Program-made: the position numbers and the translations under genes
The notes under the pieces: model-generated
What the model was told of the DNA's origin: nothing
Databases searched by the model: none
What the model saw: the letters and a program-made list of their open reading frames with translations, nothing else
Assembly: GCA_947628265.1 (NCBI GenBank)
Contig: CANQZF010000041.1
Span: 1 to 10,261 of the forward strand
Reading direction: 5' to 3'
Length of the DNA stretch: 10,261 bases
From: an uncultured Oscillospiraceae bacterium
Lineage (GTDB): Bacteria; Bacillota; Clostridia; Oscillospirales; Oscillospiraceae
In this document: piece by piece, positions 1 to 7,912 of the stretch
How positions within the stretch are numbered: the first letter of the stretch is position 1
Layout of the letters: each line of letters starts with the position of its first letter

Positions 1-12
1 TAAATGGGGTTG

Positions 13-1647
13 TTAACTGTTTGGGTAAGGCTCCAAAAAGGCGTGGAAGTGGCGCATAGGGAGGTCCCGGCCCCAGACGACGCGCATGTTGGGGATACTC
101 TCCCGGTCCTCGTAGAGGGCCTTCACCGCCGCGATGACGTAGTCCAGGTGCTCCCGGGAGAGTTGGCTGCGGTTCACGGCGAAGCGCACCACGTTGCACA
201 GCTCCTCCTGCTGTTCCGGGGTCTTGAGGTCGTACTCCATGGAGTAGTCGCCCAGCTCCGAGACCCGGATACCGTAGCGCCGGATGAGCTCCACGGAGAA
301 GCCCTGCCCCGCGAAGCTCTCGTGGCTCCTTTTGCCGTCGAAGAACTCCGTCATGTTGATGTAGACCCCGTGGCCTCCGGCGGGCAGGACCACGCCCCGG
401 ACCCCCGCCTTATAGAAGCCCTGGGCCAGGTACTCGCACTGGTCGATGCGGGCCTTCTGGTAGTTGAAGTCGCACTCCTCGTAAAGGCCCGCCGCCAGGG
501 CCATGATGTCCCGCCCGGACATGCCGCCGTAGGAGTCGTTGCCGTAGCAGGAGATCTGCTTGACCTTTAAAAGCACCCCCACGTCGGTCTTTACGGTGCC
601 GTCAGGGTTGAAGTCCGAAAACTTCCGCCAAAAGCGCCCCCGGTCCCGGAAAGCCAGCATCCCGCCCATGTTGGCGTGGCCGTTTTTCTTGGCGGACATG
701 GTGAAGCCGTCGCAGTAGGAGAACATCTCCGTGGCGATCTCGGCGATGGACTTGTCGGCGTACCCCGGCTCATTGAGCTTAATGAAACAGGCGTTCTCCG
801 CCCAGCGGGCGGCGTCGAACATGAAGGGGATGTCGTACTCCGCCGCGATCTTCGCCGTCTCCCGGATGGAGCCCATGGACACCGGCTGACCGCAGACGGT
901 GTTGTTGGTGATGGTGGTGTAGATGAGGGGCACGTTCTCCGGGCCCACCGTCTCGATGAGCCGCCGGAGCTTTTCCACGTCCATGTCGCCCTTGAAGGGG
1001 TTGCGGGGATAAGTCCCGCCCTCCGGGACCTCGTATAAAAGCTCCTTGTTGTAGAGGTTCCGGGGGACGGAGCCCATCTGCTTGATGTTGCCCTCGGTGG
1101 TGTCGAAGTGGCCGTTGGAGGGGATGGTGAAGACCCGCCCCGGGTGGCGCTTTGCCATGATGCTCCGCACCAGCTCGAAGAGCACCGACTCCGCCGCGCG
1201 GCCCTGCTGGATGATGAAGGCGTTGGGGCGCTCCAGCTGTTTGGCCCCGCCGTTGAAAAGCCCGCCCTCGTATTCGCATAAATAGAGCTCGTCCATCATT
1301 TTATCGATGTCCGTACACCCCGTGCGGACAAGGTCGATGGACCTCTTCCAGTTTTTCTCCCCGCCCCGCTCGAAGACGTCCCGGAACGCCTCTAAGAGCA
1401 CATAGTAGCCTTTGTTGCGCCCGTAGGACTCGTCCCCCAAAAACATGGACGCCCACTGGAGGTCCGTCATGGCCGTGGTGCCGGAGTCCGAGAGCATGTC
1501 CACCGTCAAAAGCCCAGCCGGGAAGGCAAACTCGTTGTAGTGCGTGGCCTTGAGGGCCCGCTCCCGCTGCTCCACCGTGACGGTGGGGACGCTCCGGGAG
1601 ACGTATGTCACCGCCCGGGGCGCGGGTACGTTCAGCGTATAGTCCAT
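13..1647 (-). CDS. tnaA: Tryptophanase-family beta-eliminating lyase (PLP enzyme), long variant
   Basis: Family members cleave aromatic amino acids by beta-elimination: tryptophan to indole, pyruvate and ammonia, or tyrosine to phenol. The 544-residue product has the family landmarks: DSGT near residue 54, QGRAAE (148-153), FDTT (181-184), FDAAR (277-281), and the Schiff-base lysine region SAKK (318-321, K321 expected to bind PLP), then NMGG, a YGG loop (373-375) and R493 for the substrate carboxylate. Two positions that, as I recall, separate the subfamilies look tryptophanase-like: Asp182 where tyrosine phenol-lyase has Thr, and Leu465 where it has Arg. The protein is longer than the usual 460-480 residues, mainly through about 45 extra residues before QGRAAE (about 92-140) and a smaller insert near 336-365. 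The start is fixed by AAGGAG (1656-1661 on the plus strand), 8 nt upstream. It is a monocistronic gene divergent from the surface-protein operon. The family is near certain; tryptophan as substrate is inferred, so the symbol is provisional. Confidence 0.9.
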   Translation of the reverse strand: MDYTLNVPAPRAVTYVSRSVPTVTVEQRERALKATHYNEFAFPAGLLTVDMLSDSGTTAMTDLQWASMFLGDESYGRNKGYYVLLEAFRDVFERGGEKNWKRSIDLVRTGCTDIDKMMDELYLCEYEGGLFNGGAKQLERPNAFIIQQGRAAESVLFELVRSIMAKRHPGRVFTIPSNGHFDTTEGNIKQMGSVPRNLYNKELLYEVPEGGTYPRNPFKGDMDVEKLRRLIETVGPENVPLIYTTITNNTVCGQPVSMGSIRETAKIAAEYDIPFMFDAARWAENACFIKLNEPGYADKSIAEIATEMFSYCDGFTMSAKKNGHANMGGMLAFRDRGRFWRKFSDFNPDGTVKTDVGVLLKVKQISCYGNDSYGGMSGRDIMALAAGLYEECDFNYQKARIDQCEYLAQGFYKAGVRGVVLPAGGHGVYINMTEFFDGKRSHESFAGQGFSVELIRRYGIRVSELGDYSMEYDLKTPEQQEELCNVVRFAVNRSQLSREHLDYVIAAVKALYEDRESIPNMRVVWGRDLPMRHFHAFLEPYPNS

Positions 1648-1677
1648 CCTGATCGCTCCTTCGTCATTCTTAATTAT

Positions 1678-1706
1678 ATTTTACCAAAGTTCTCCCCTTT
1701 CGTCAA
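1678..1706 (-). promoter_or_regulatory. Sigma-A type promoter of the tryptophanase-family gene
   Basis: Read on the minus strand, TTGACG (1701-1706) is followed after exactly 17 nt by TAAAAT (1678-1683). Transcription should begin near 1671, leaving an untranslated leader of only about 24 nt that contains the AAGGAG ribosome binding site. An alternative TATAAT at 1673-1678 would have a poor 22-nt spacer. The short leader leaves no room for a TnaC-type leader peptide. Confidence 0.75.
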
Positions 1707-1796
1707 CAAATTACCCAAAAACTGGCGCTTGAATAGCGCATTAAATCAGCAAATCGTACAATTTTTGCCCCTCGCCGCCTGAAAAAACGAAATACG

Positions 1797-1833
1797 GACA
1801 GGAAAAATTTACGAAAAGACTGTCAAATTTTCC
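1797..1833. promoter_or_regulatory. Interleaved inverted repeats upstream of the surface-operon promoter (possible operator)
   Basis: GACAG (1797-1801) is complementary to CTGTC (1820-1824), and GGAAAAATTT (1801-1810) is complementary, apart from one extra A, to AAATTTTCC (1825-1833). The second pair ends 10 bp before the -35 box at 1844. The arms interleave, so they cannot form one simple hairpin, but each could be a dyad for a DNA-binding regulator acting on either divergent promoter. The region is AT-rich, so chance is a serious alternative. Nothing else recognisable lies between the two promoters. Confidence 0.25.
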
Positions 1834-1843
1834 GGCGAAGGGA

Positions 1844-1872
1844 TTGCCATAGCGGGGGAGATGGTGTATACT
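1844..1872 (+). promoter_or_regulatory. Sigma-A type promoter of the surface-protein/MscS operon
   Basis: TTGCCA (1844-1849) and TATACT (1867-1872) are separated by 17 nt. Transcription would start near 1879 and give a leader of about 46 nt before the ATG at 1925. This is the only good promoter seen upstream of the four tightly packed rightward ORFs, so it probably serves all of them. Confidence 0.7.
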
Positions 1873-1890
1873 TGAAAAAAGTGTGCGAAT

Positions 1891-1906
1891 CGGCCGAAAG
1901 AGGCCG
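1891..1906 (+). other. Small leader hairpin just upstream of the ribosome binding site
   Basis: CGGCC (1891-1895) pairs with GGCCG (1902-1906) around the loop GAAAGA. The stem ends 4 nt before AGGAGG (1911-1916), so it could influence ribosome access or mRNA stability. With only 5 bp it may have no function. Confidence 0.3.
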
Positions 1907-1924
1907 GATCAGGAGGATATAGGT

Positions 1925-4900
1925 ATGAAGAGAGTGAGAGAGAGGATCCTGAGCGCCCTTCTTGTGCTCCTTATGGCGGCGCAGACGGTGGCGCTGTCCG
2001 GCGCCTCCGCCCCGGGAAACGCGGGGATCGCGACCATTGCCACCAATGTGGTGGACGCCGACACCGAGCGAGCCATAAGGTCCTTTCTTGCCGTGAATAA
2101 CACGGCAAATGAATATAATAGGCCCTACACGGGCTCCCAACAGACACACCCGTCTTACACGGCGGCACTGCTCGACAAAACTGTCGTGCTGACTGTGGGC
2201 ATTCCCTATGGCACCGACGTGGGCAAATACGCGTTTTATCTTGAACCGATTACCGGGTACACATGGGGCGACGGTACGAGAACGCCGCTCTACATGGTGA
2301 TGAATATCACCAAAGTCAACCCCACGGGATCCCTTCCCACGGGCCTCACCGCCGCCCCCGGCGACAGAATCACTTACAGTCTTGGTAGCGGGGCGCTGGT
2401 GCCCAACGCGTCCAGCGTGATCTTCACCTCCTCCGACGAGGACGTGGGGAAATTTGAGGGCAATGTCTTCGTGGCCGGGAACAAGGCGGGCAAGACCACC
2501 GTCACCGCCGTATTCCCGGGGGACAACAACTTAAACTCCAAGGTCTGGACCGGCTCCATCACCGTGGAGCAGAAAAGCGGCATCTTTATTGAGCCAAACG
2601 GGACCGCCTATCCCACCCTCCAGTCGGCGTATAACGCCCTGCCTACCGACGGCGGGACCATCTATATCCTTGGCAATGTGACTGTGGAGGCGGGCCTTAC
2701 CGTCTCCGGCAAAAACGTGACGGTCACGTCCTGTGACGGCGCCGCCGCCACCCTGACCCGGGCCGGGAACTTCTCCACCTTCACGGTGGGGAACGGCTCC
2801 GCCCTGACACTGGAAAATATTACCGTCTCCGCCTCCTCCGGCAAGGCGGAAAACGGCGGCGCGGTGAATGTGCAAAAGGGCGGCTCCCTGACGCTCTCCG
2901 ACGGCGTCAGCCTCATCGGCAACACCGCCAGCGGCAAGGGCGGCGCGGTGTACGTGGCGGCTGGGGCGGCGAGCGTCAAGGTGGGCGGCGTCACCGTCAG
3001 CAACAACCAGGCCGACACCTTCGGCAACGGCATCTACATCGAGGACGGGGCCACGGTCACCGTCTCCGGCGGCGTCGGCGGCCTGAAGGACGGCATCTCC
3101 ATCGGCTACGACGCCGGAAAAACCGGCGATACGAACCGGGGCACCGTGGAAGTGACGGAAGCGCCGGACGCCAAGCTGACGGTGGAATTTGAAAACCCCG
3201 CTGAGCAGCTGAGCGGAACGACCATGTATGTGGTGAGCGACAGCCTTTCGGCAACTGAGCTCAAGGAAAACCTGCTTGTCCGCAACCCGGGTTACACCTT
3301 CGGCAAAGATGGCAGCGGACTTAATCTGACTAAGGCGGACACGATCACGGCGGCAATCAAGACCGGCGCTGATACCTGGGAAAGCTACGCCGACCCTCAG
3401 GAGGCCATAAACAATATTGGCAGCTCGGTGGACGGCACCGTCTATTTTGCCGTCTATGAAAATGAAATAGATCCCTCCCTGAACACCACGGAGGTCCTAC
3501 TCTCCAAAACGCTCACCATTCCGGAGGGCAAGAATATCACCTTCTCCAGCGTGAAAAAGCACGTCCCCATCAGCAACGATCCCGAATATACCACCAATGG
3601 CGTCACCGTCACCGTCAAACGCGCCGACGGGAACACGGACGCGCTGGTCTATGTGTCCGCCGGGGCGACGCTGACCCTGGGGAACGTCACCCTGGACGGC
3701 GGCGCGGTGTGGGACGGCGGCATCAAACTCAATGACGACGGCTACGGCGGCGCGGGGACCGTGACAACGGGGAACACCGGTGTCACCGCCCACGCCCCGG
3801 TCATCGTCAACGCCGGGACCCTGAACATCGGCGCCGGCGCCACCATTCAGAATAACGACAACAACTACGCCGCGCCCGGAGCGGGCTTCGGCTCCCAGAA
3901 CTACGGCGGCGGCGTCCGCAACGAGGCCGGCGGCACACTCAACATGACCGGCGGCATCATCCAGAACTGCTACTCCCGCGAGGGCGGCGGCATCATGAAT
4001 GTTTGTAAGCCCATTGATGGCGCCACCGCCGGGACAAACCCCTCCGTCACCGTCTCCGGCGGGTCCATCACCGGCTGTATGTCCCAGCAAAAGGGCGCGG
4101 CCATCCAGACCATCTACGGCGGCGCGGCCACCACCGTCACCGGCAGCGCGAACATCTCCGGATGCGCCTCCCTCCACGATCTGGGCGTCCTCTCCGTGGA
4201 GGAGGGCGGCTCCCTCACGGTCTCCGGCGGCACGGTCACGGCGGACAGCGGCAAGAACGCCGTTTACCTCTACAACAAGTATAGCGCCGAGGACATAGAA
4301 AACGCCATCAACACCCCCTTCATCGAGGGGGAGCGCGTGGGCGCGCTCGCGATCACCGGCACGCCCGCCATCACCGGGAACGTCCACATCGACGACTCCT
4401 GCGTGGTCGCGGGCAGCAGCACGCAGTTCGAGGCGTTTGCGGACCTGACGGGCTACACGGGCGGCCGGCTTACGCTGGATTTTGACGGCGGCGGGGAGTC
4501 CTTCGGCAAGGTGGTACAGTGGGAGGGCGCAAAGCCTGACTTCACCTACACGGACCCCGACCACACCGGCGCGTCCAACGTCTTCTACCGGGAGACGACG
4601 ACGGAGGACGGCAAGACCAGCCTTACCCGCAGCGGCTACGCCCTGGAGTTTACCCAGACCGAGGCCAACAAGCTCACCGTCCAAGGCGCCTGCGATAAGA
4701 GCATCACCGGCTTCACCGTGGAGGTGGGCGGAAATACCTTTGAACTCACCGTGACCGGCGGTGAAGTCTCCGGGACGATCGAATTTACCGGAACGGAGTC
4801 CGACACGTCCGTTACGCCCACGCTGAAGCCCGATACGGGCGCGGCGGCGGGCTATACCGGCCCCGAACTCCAGGTCGTCCTCTATAACAGCGCTGACAAG

Positions 4901-7900
4901 ACCATCACCGCCCCGGCGGGCGCCACATATCTCACCGAAAACGGCACATACGAAGCGTTTACCGGCCCGGACCTTCCCGACAATGCGGCCCTTGAGGACG
5001 GCGACGCCACCATCAAGGTGGGGGAGACCCAGATCACCGTCCACATGGGTCTGCCCGAGGCTGCCCCGGTATTTGAGGGGGAGGTTTTCACCCTCGCGGA
5101 CGTGACGACCGACAGCCTTGAATTGAATGTGAATTCCGATTTCCGGGACCTTCAGTTCCGGCTCGCCTATGAAAAGGACGGGAAAACGGCGTACACCGAT
5201 TGGACGATGCCGGGGCTCACTTTCTCCGGCCTTACCCCGCAGACCCAGTACACCCTCTATGCCCGGACGCCGGCGGCGGCGGACACCATGCCCAGCTCCG
5301 CCGCGCTCTGCCCCAGCGGGGCGTTCGTGACGCTGACGGAGGCGCAAAACACGGCGAAGACCGCCTTTGAAACCGCCTATAGCGCTTGGGCGGCGGACAC
5401 CTCCGCAGACCCCGCCGACGCCCTTGCGAAATACGATGCGCTTATGACCGCCCTGCCCGAGAGTGAGGAACTGACGGCCCAGTTTGCCAGGAACGAGGTG
5501 ACGGCGCTGGAGAGCGAGCGTCTGACGGCGCTGGAGTCGGCGGCCACCCAGCAGTGGTTGGGTAAGCACCTCCCGGCGATGAAGGACTCCGTCACCACCC
5601 CCGCGCCCAGCGGGACAAAGGATAAGGTCGCCGAGGCGCTGACGGATTACGACGCGCTTTCGGACAGCGTCAGGGAGCAGGTGGACGCGGCCCTGGCGGG
5701 GCAGAGTACCCCTCTGCCGGACCCCCTCACCGCCTATCGGAACCTGACGGCGGCGGAGATTTTGGACACCGCCGGCGCAGAGCTTGCGGATTTCGCGAAA
5801 ACCTACGCCGATACCGCCCGGAGCGCGGCCGACAGGGCCGGGGCCGACCAGGCATTGGCGGACTTCCAAAGCGCCCTGGGACCGGCGAAGGAGGCGAAGG
5901 CGGCCTACGACAGCTTTGTTCAGGAGAACGACCTGACTCCTCGCGGCGAGGTCCTGGCCCGGGAGGCCCTGGAGAAGACCTACAGCGACATCGCCTCCGC
6001 CAACGGCGACACCACTCAGATGGACAGCGCGGCGGCGGCCATCGGCCCGGCGCTGGAGCACGCCCGGGACGCCGGCGCGGCGCTGCAGGACTACCTGGAC
6101 AGCCGCAAGGCGCTGACCGGCGAAAACCTCCCCGTGTCCTCCGCCACGGGTCTGCCCAGCGGCGCCTCCGCCGGGGCCCGGGAGGCCCAGGACGTGGCGG
6201 CGGCGCTGGAGGCCGCCGGCAATATCGATGAAATGAACGAGATCATGGCCGAGGCGGTGAAGGACCTCATCGACCAGGCGGCGGAGGGCCAGTCCTCCGC
6301 TGTCAAGGCCCTGGCCGAGGCGGCCAAGGCCGCCGTGGACGAGGCCGTGGCCAATGCCGGAGGGGAGCTTGCGGACCTCTCGGCGCTGGCCGGCCAGACG
6401 GCCAATAAGATAGACTCCCAGCTTGCCAAGGAGGAGGCGGCCGCCAACAAGCAGGCTCTGGAGGAATATAAGGCCTCCGCCGCCGAGAGCATAGAGGATC
6501 TGGCGGCCCAATATGACGGCGAGGACCTCTACAGCGACGCCCGGGAGGAGCTGGAGGCCATGAAGGAGTCGTACCTCCGGCAGGTGGAGGATACCACCCT
6601 CTCCCAGGGCCTTCCCAACGCCCGCCAGGAGCTGGATGCCCTGGTAAGCGAGGCGCAGAGCCGCTTCGCCCAGAAGGCGGCCCAGGGCGTGGCCCAGAAG
6701 GAATACATGGACGCCGCCGCCAGCCTCACCGGCGCGACCCCCGACCCCAACGCCGCCGCCGTGAAGGAGGCCCTGGCGGACATCGCCTCGGCGACGGACG
6801 CCGCCGGCATGAACGCCGCCATGAAGGAGGCCCTGAGCGCCCTTGTGGAGGAGCTTGTGGACCGGGAGGGCGATTCCGACGCGGTCCTGGCCCTGGCGGA
6901 CAGCGCCAAAGCCGGCATGGCCGAGGCGGTCGAGTCCGCCGGCGGGGAGATCGCGCCCCTGGCCCCCCTCGTCGGGACGCTCCGCTCCGACATCGACTCC
7001 CGCAGGGCGGCGGATATTGAGGACGCCCAGAACGCCTACCTCGACGCCTACAACGCCCTGACCGGGGAAAACGTCACCGATCCCAAGGACCCCCGGGTCA
7101 AGAAGGCGGCGGACGCCATCGGCGCGGCCCAGAACTGCGCCGGAGCCAACACCGCCCTGGCCAAGGCCCTGGACGACGCCCTGAAGACCTTGAAGCGCGG
7201 GGACGACGGCCAGGAGGCATCGGATTACATAGACAGCCTCCGCCAGACCGTGGCGGACAGGATCGCCGCCTCCCGGGGTAAGACCCCGGAGCTCGCCGAC
7301 CTCCTCACGGACGCCCGCGAGGCGCTGGAGACGATAAGAAACAACCCCAGCAACCCGAGCAATCCGAATAATCCCAGTAATCCGAACAATCCCAGTAATC
7401 CAAACAATCCCAGCAACCCCAACAATCCGAGTAACCCGAGCAACCCGAGCAATCCCAGCAATCCAAGTAATCCAAGTAATCCAAGTAACCCCTCCAGACC
7501 CTCCGGCCCCGACGTCAACAGCGTGATGAGGGCCGCGTTCGAGGAGACCAAGTCCGAGCTCCTGCAGGAGGCGGAAAAGCTGGTCCGTGAGCACGACGGG
7601 GAGTACGTCCGCGCCGTGAACGAGCGGTACGCCGAGCTCCTTGCGTCCATGGAATTTCCGGAGGACGCCCCCGAGGAGAGCGTGGAGGAGCTCAAGGCCG
7701 TCTTTGAGGAGATCAAGCTTGAGACGGCGCAGGCCCAGCGCCTCCAGCGGTTCGAAAACAGCGCCCTCGCCCAGCTCGCCTCCGCCCGGGACAGCGGACG
7801 GTACGACGGCGCGGCCCTGGACGCGCTGCTCGATAAATACATGGCCCTCGCCAGGGACCTCCCCTCCGCCGGCACGGCCGGCGACCCCAGACCGATATGG

Positions 7901-7912
7901 ATGAGCTCATGA
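1925..7912 (+). CDS. Giant secreted/surface protein: beta-helix, Fn3-like, alanine-rich stalk, Asn-Pro-Ser linker
   Basis: Not recognised as a named protein; best read as an adhesin-like cell-surface stalk of 1995 residues. The ATG at 1925 is chosen over an in-frame GTG at 1883 because AGGAGG (1911-1916) lies 8 nt upstream and the product then begins with a signal peptide: KRVRER, a hydrophobic run, and likely cleavage after ASA at about residue 29. Next come a beta-rich Ig-like segment (about 126-219), a beta-helix region (about 220-386) with GGAV turns at 311 and 339 as in Pmp-like repeats, a second beta-helix region (about 485-832) with five cysteines, and an Fn3-like segment (about 1051-1139, LTPQTQYTLYART). 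An alanine/glutamate-rich helical stalk runs from about 1140 to 1805 and resembles FIVAR-type helical bundles. A 17-unit NPS/NPN linker (1807-1857) precedes a charged helical segment (about 1860-1990). There is no LPXTG sorting motif and no in-frame membrane anchor; an anchor lies one frame away in the overlapping ORF. Signal peptide and repeats are seen directly, while adhesion is inferred. Confidence 0.85.
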   Translation: MKRVRERILSALLVLLMAAQTVALSGASAPGNAGIATIATNVVDADTERAIRSFLAVNNTANEYNRPYTGSQQTHPSYTAALLDKTVVLTVGIPYGTDVGKYAFYLEPITGYTWGDGTRTPLYMVMNITKVNPTGSLPTGLTAAPGDRITYSLGSGALVPNASSVIFTSSDEDVGKFEGNVFVAGNKAGKTTVTAVFPGDNNLNSKVWTGSITVEQKSGIFIEPNGTAYPTLQSAYNALPTDGGTIYILGNVTVEAGLTVSGKNVTVTSCDGAAATLTRAGNFSTFTVGNGSALTLENITVSASSGKAENGGAVNVQKGGSLTLSDGVSLIGNTASGKGGAVYVAAGAASVKVGGVTVSNNQADTFGNGIYIEDGATVTVSGGVGGLKDGISIGYDAGKTGDTNRGTVEVTEAPDAKLTVEFENPAEQLSGTTMYVVSDSLSATELKENLLVRNPGYTFGKDGSGLNLTKADTITAAIKTGADTWESYADPQEAINNIGSSVDGTVYFAVYENEIDPSLNTTEVLLSKTLTIPEGKNITFSSVKKHVPISNDPEYTTNGVTVTVKRADGNTDALVYVSAGATLTLGNVTLDGGAVWDGGIKLNDDGYGGAGTVTTGNTGVTAHAPVIVNAGTLNIGAGATIQNNDNNYAAPGAGFGSQNYGGGVRNEAGGTLNMTGGIIQNCYSREGGGIMNVCKPIDGATAGTNPSVTVSGGSITGCMSQQKGAAIQTIYGGAATTVTGSANISGCASLHDLGVLSVEEGGSLTVSGGTVTADSGKNAVYLYNKYSAEDIENAINTPFIEGERVGALAITGTPAITGNVHIDDSCVVAGSSTQFEAFADLTGYTGGRLTLDFDGGGESFGKVVQWEGAKPDFTYTDPDHTGASNVFYRETTTEDGKTSLTRSGYALEFTQTEANKLTVQGACDKSITGFTVEVGGNTFELTVTGGEVSGTIEFTGTESDTSVTPTLKPDTGAAAGYTGPELQVVLYNSADKTITAPAGATYLTENGTYEAFTGPDLPDNAALEDGDATIKVGETQITVHMGLPEAAPVFEGEVFTLADVTTDSLELNVNSDFRDLQFRLAYEKDGKTAYTDWTMPGLTFSGLTPQTQYTLYARTPAAADTMPSSAALCPSGAFVTLTEAQNTAKTAFETAYSAWAADTSADPADALAKYDALMTALPESEELTAQFARNEVTALESERLTALESAATQQWLGKHLPAMKDSVTTPAPSGTKDKVAEALTDYDALSDSVREQVDAALAGQSTPLPDPLTAYRNLTAAEILDTAGAELADFAKTYADTARSAADRAGADQALADFQSALGPAKEAKAAYDSFVQENDLTPRGEVLAREALEKTYSDIASANGDTTQMDSAAAAIGPALEHARDAGAALQDYLDSRKALTGENLPVSSATGLPSGASAGAREAQDVAAALEAAGNIDEMNEIMAEAVKDLIDQAAEGQSSAVKALAEAAKAAVDEAVANAGGELADLSALAGQTANKIDSQLAKEEAAANKQALEEYKASAAESIEDLAAQYDGEDLYSDAREELEAMKESYLRQVEDTTLSQGLPNARQELDALVSEAQSRFAQKAAQGVAQKEYMDAAASLTGATPDPNAAAVKEALADIASATDAAGMNAAMKEALSALVEELVDREGDSDAVLALADSAKAGMAEAVESAGGEIAPLAPLVGTLRSDIDSRRAADIEDAQNAYLDAYNALTGENVTDPKDPRVKKAADAIGAAQNCAGANTALAKALDDALKTLKRGDDGQEASDYIDSLRQTVADRIAASRGKTPELADLLTDAREALETIRNNPSNPSNPNNPSNPNNPSNPNNPSNPNNPSNPSNPSNPSNPSNPSNPSNPSRPSGPDVNSVMRAAFEETKSELLQEAEKLVREHDGEYVRAVNERYAELLASMEFPEDAPEESVEELKAVFEEIKLETAQAQRLQRFENSALAQLASARDSGRYDGAALDALLDKYMALARDLPSAGTAGDPRPIWMSS
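6086..7339 (+). repeat. Three diverged ~110-residue protein repeats in the helical stalk
   Basis: Copies begin at 6086, 6695 and 7028 (residues 1388, 1591 and 1702). Each opens with a QxxY(L/M)D...LTG motif: QDYLDSRKALTGEN, QKEYMDAAASLTGA and QNAYLDAYNALTGEN. Copies 1 and 2 then share an AG-N/D-x-x-x-M block, an SxAVxALA segment, AGGE(L/I)A, and an IDS near the end; copy 3 keeps the first half and diverges later. Copies 2 and 3 are adjacent (111 residues apart). About 90 extra helical residues separate copies 1 and 2, consistent with an older duplication plus an insertion or loss. Likely role: spacer length in a surface stalk. Confidence 0.75.
7343..7495 (+). repeat. 17-unit 9-bp tandem repeat encoding an Asn-Pro-Ser/Asn linker
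   Basis: The pattern AAY-CCN-AGY (or AAY) recurs 17 times and encodes NPS or NPN. Units 2-9 alternate as NPS-NPN, giving an 18-bp higher-order period; units 10-17 are all NPS. Three identical copies of AATCCAAGT (7460-7486) point to recent slippage or unequal exchange. The linker is proline-rich, uncharged and presumably extended, suitable for spanning the cell wall between the stalk and the membrane-proximal part. It uses AAT and CCA far more than the surrounding gene. Confidence 0.95.

Noticed and set aside
4..1038. Plus-strand frames (4-570 and 676-1038) across the lyase gene
   Set aside because: They are shadows of the conserved minus-strand PLP enzyme and lack ribosome binding sites and recognisable domains.
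1883..1924. Upstream in-frame GTG start at 1883 for the giant protein
   Set aside because: It would add 14 charged residues ahead of the signal peptide and lies only a few nt from the predicted transcription start; ATG 1925 has an ideal AGGAGG at 8-nt spacing.
7343..7495. CRISPR array
   Set aside because: The repeats are 9 bp, contiguous, without spacers, and in frame as Asn-Pro-Ser within a coding region.
3497..7594. A 1365-residue stop-free reading frame on the minus strand
   Set aside because: It is antisense to the giant surface protein and is a by-product of GC-rich codons. Its translation is Gly/Arg/Val-rich and turns the NPS repeat into a repetitive Ile/Trp/Gly string; no ribosome binding site or domain was seen.
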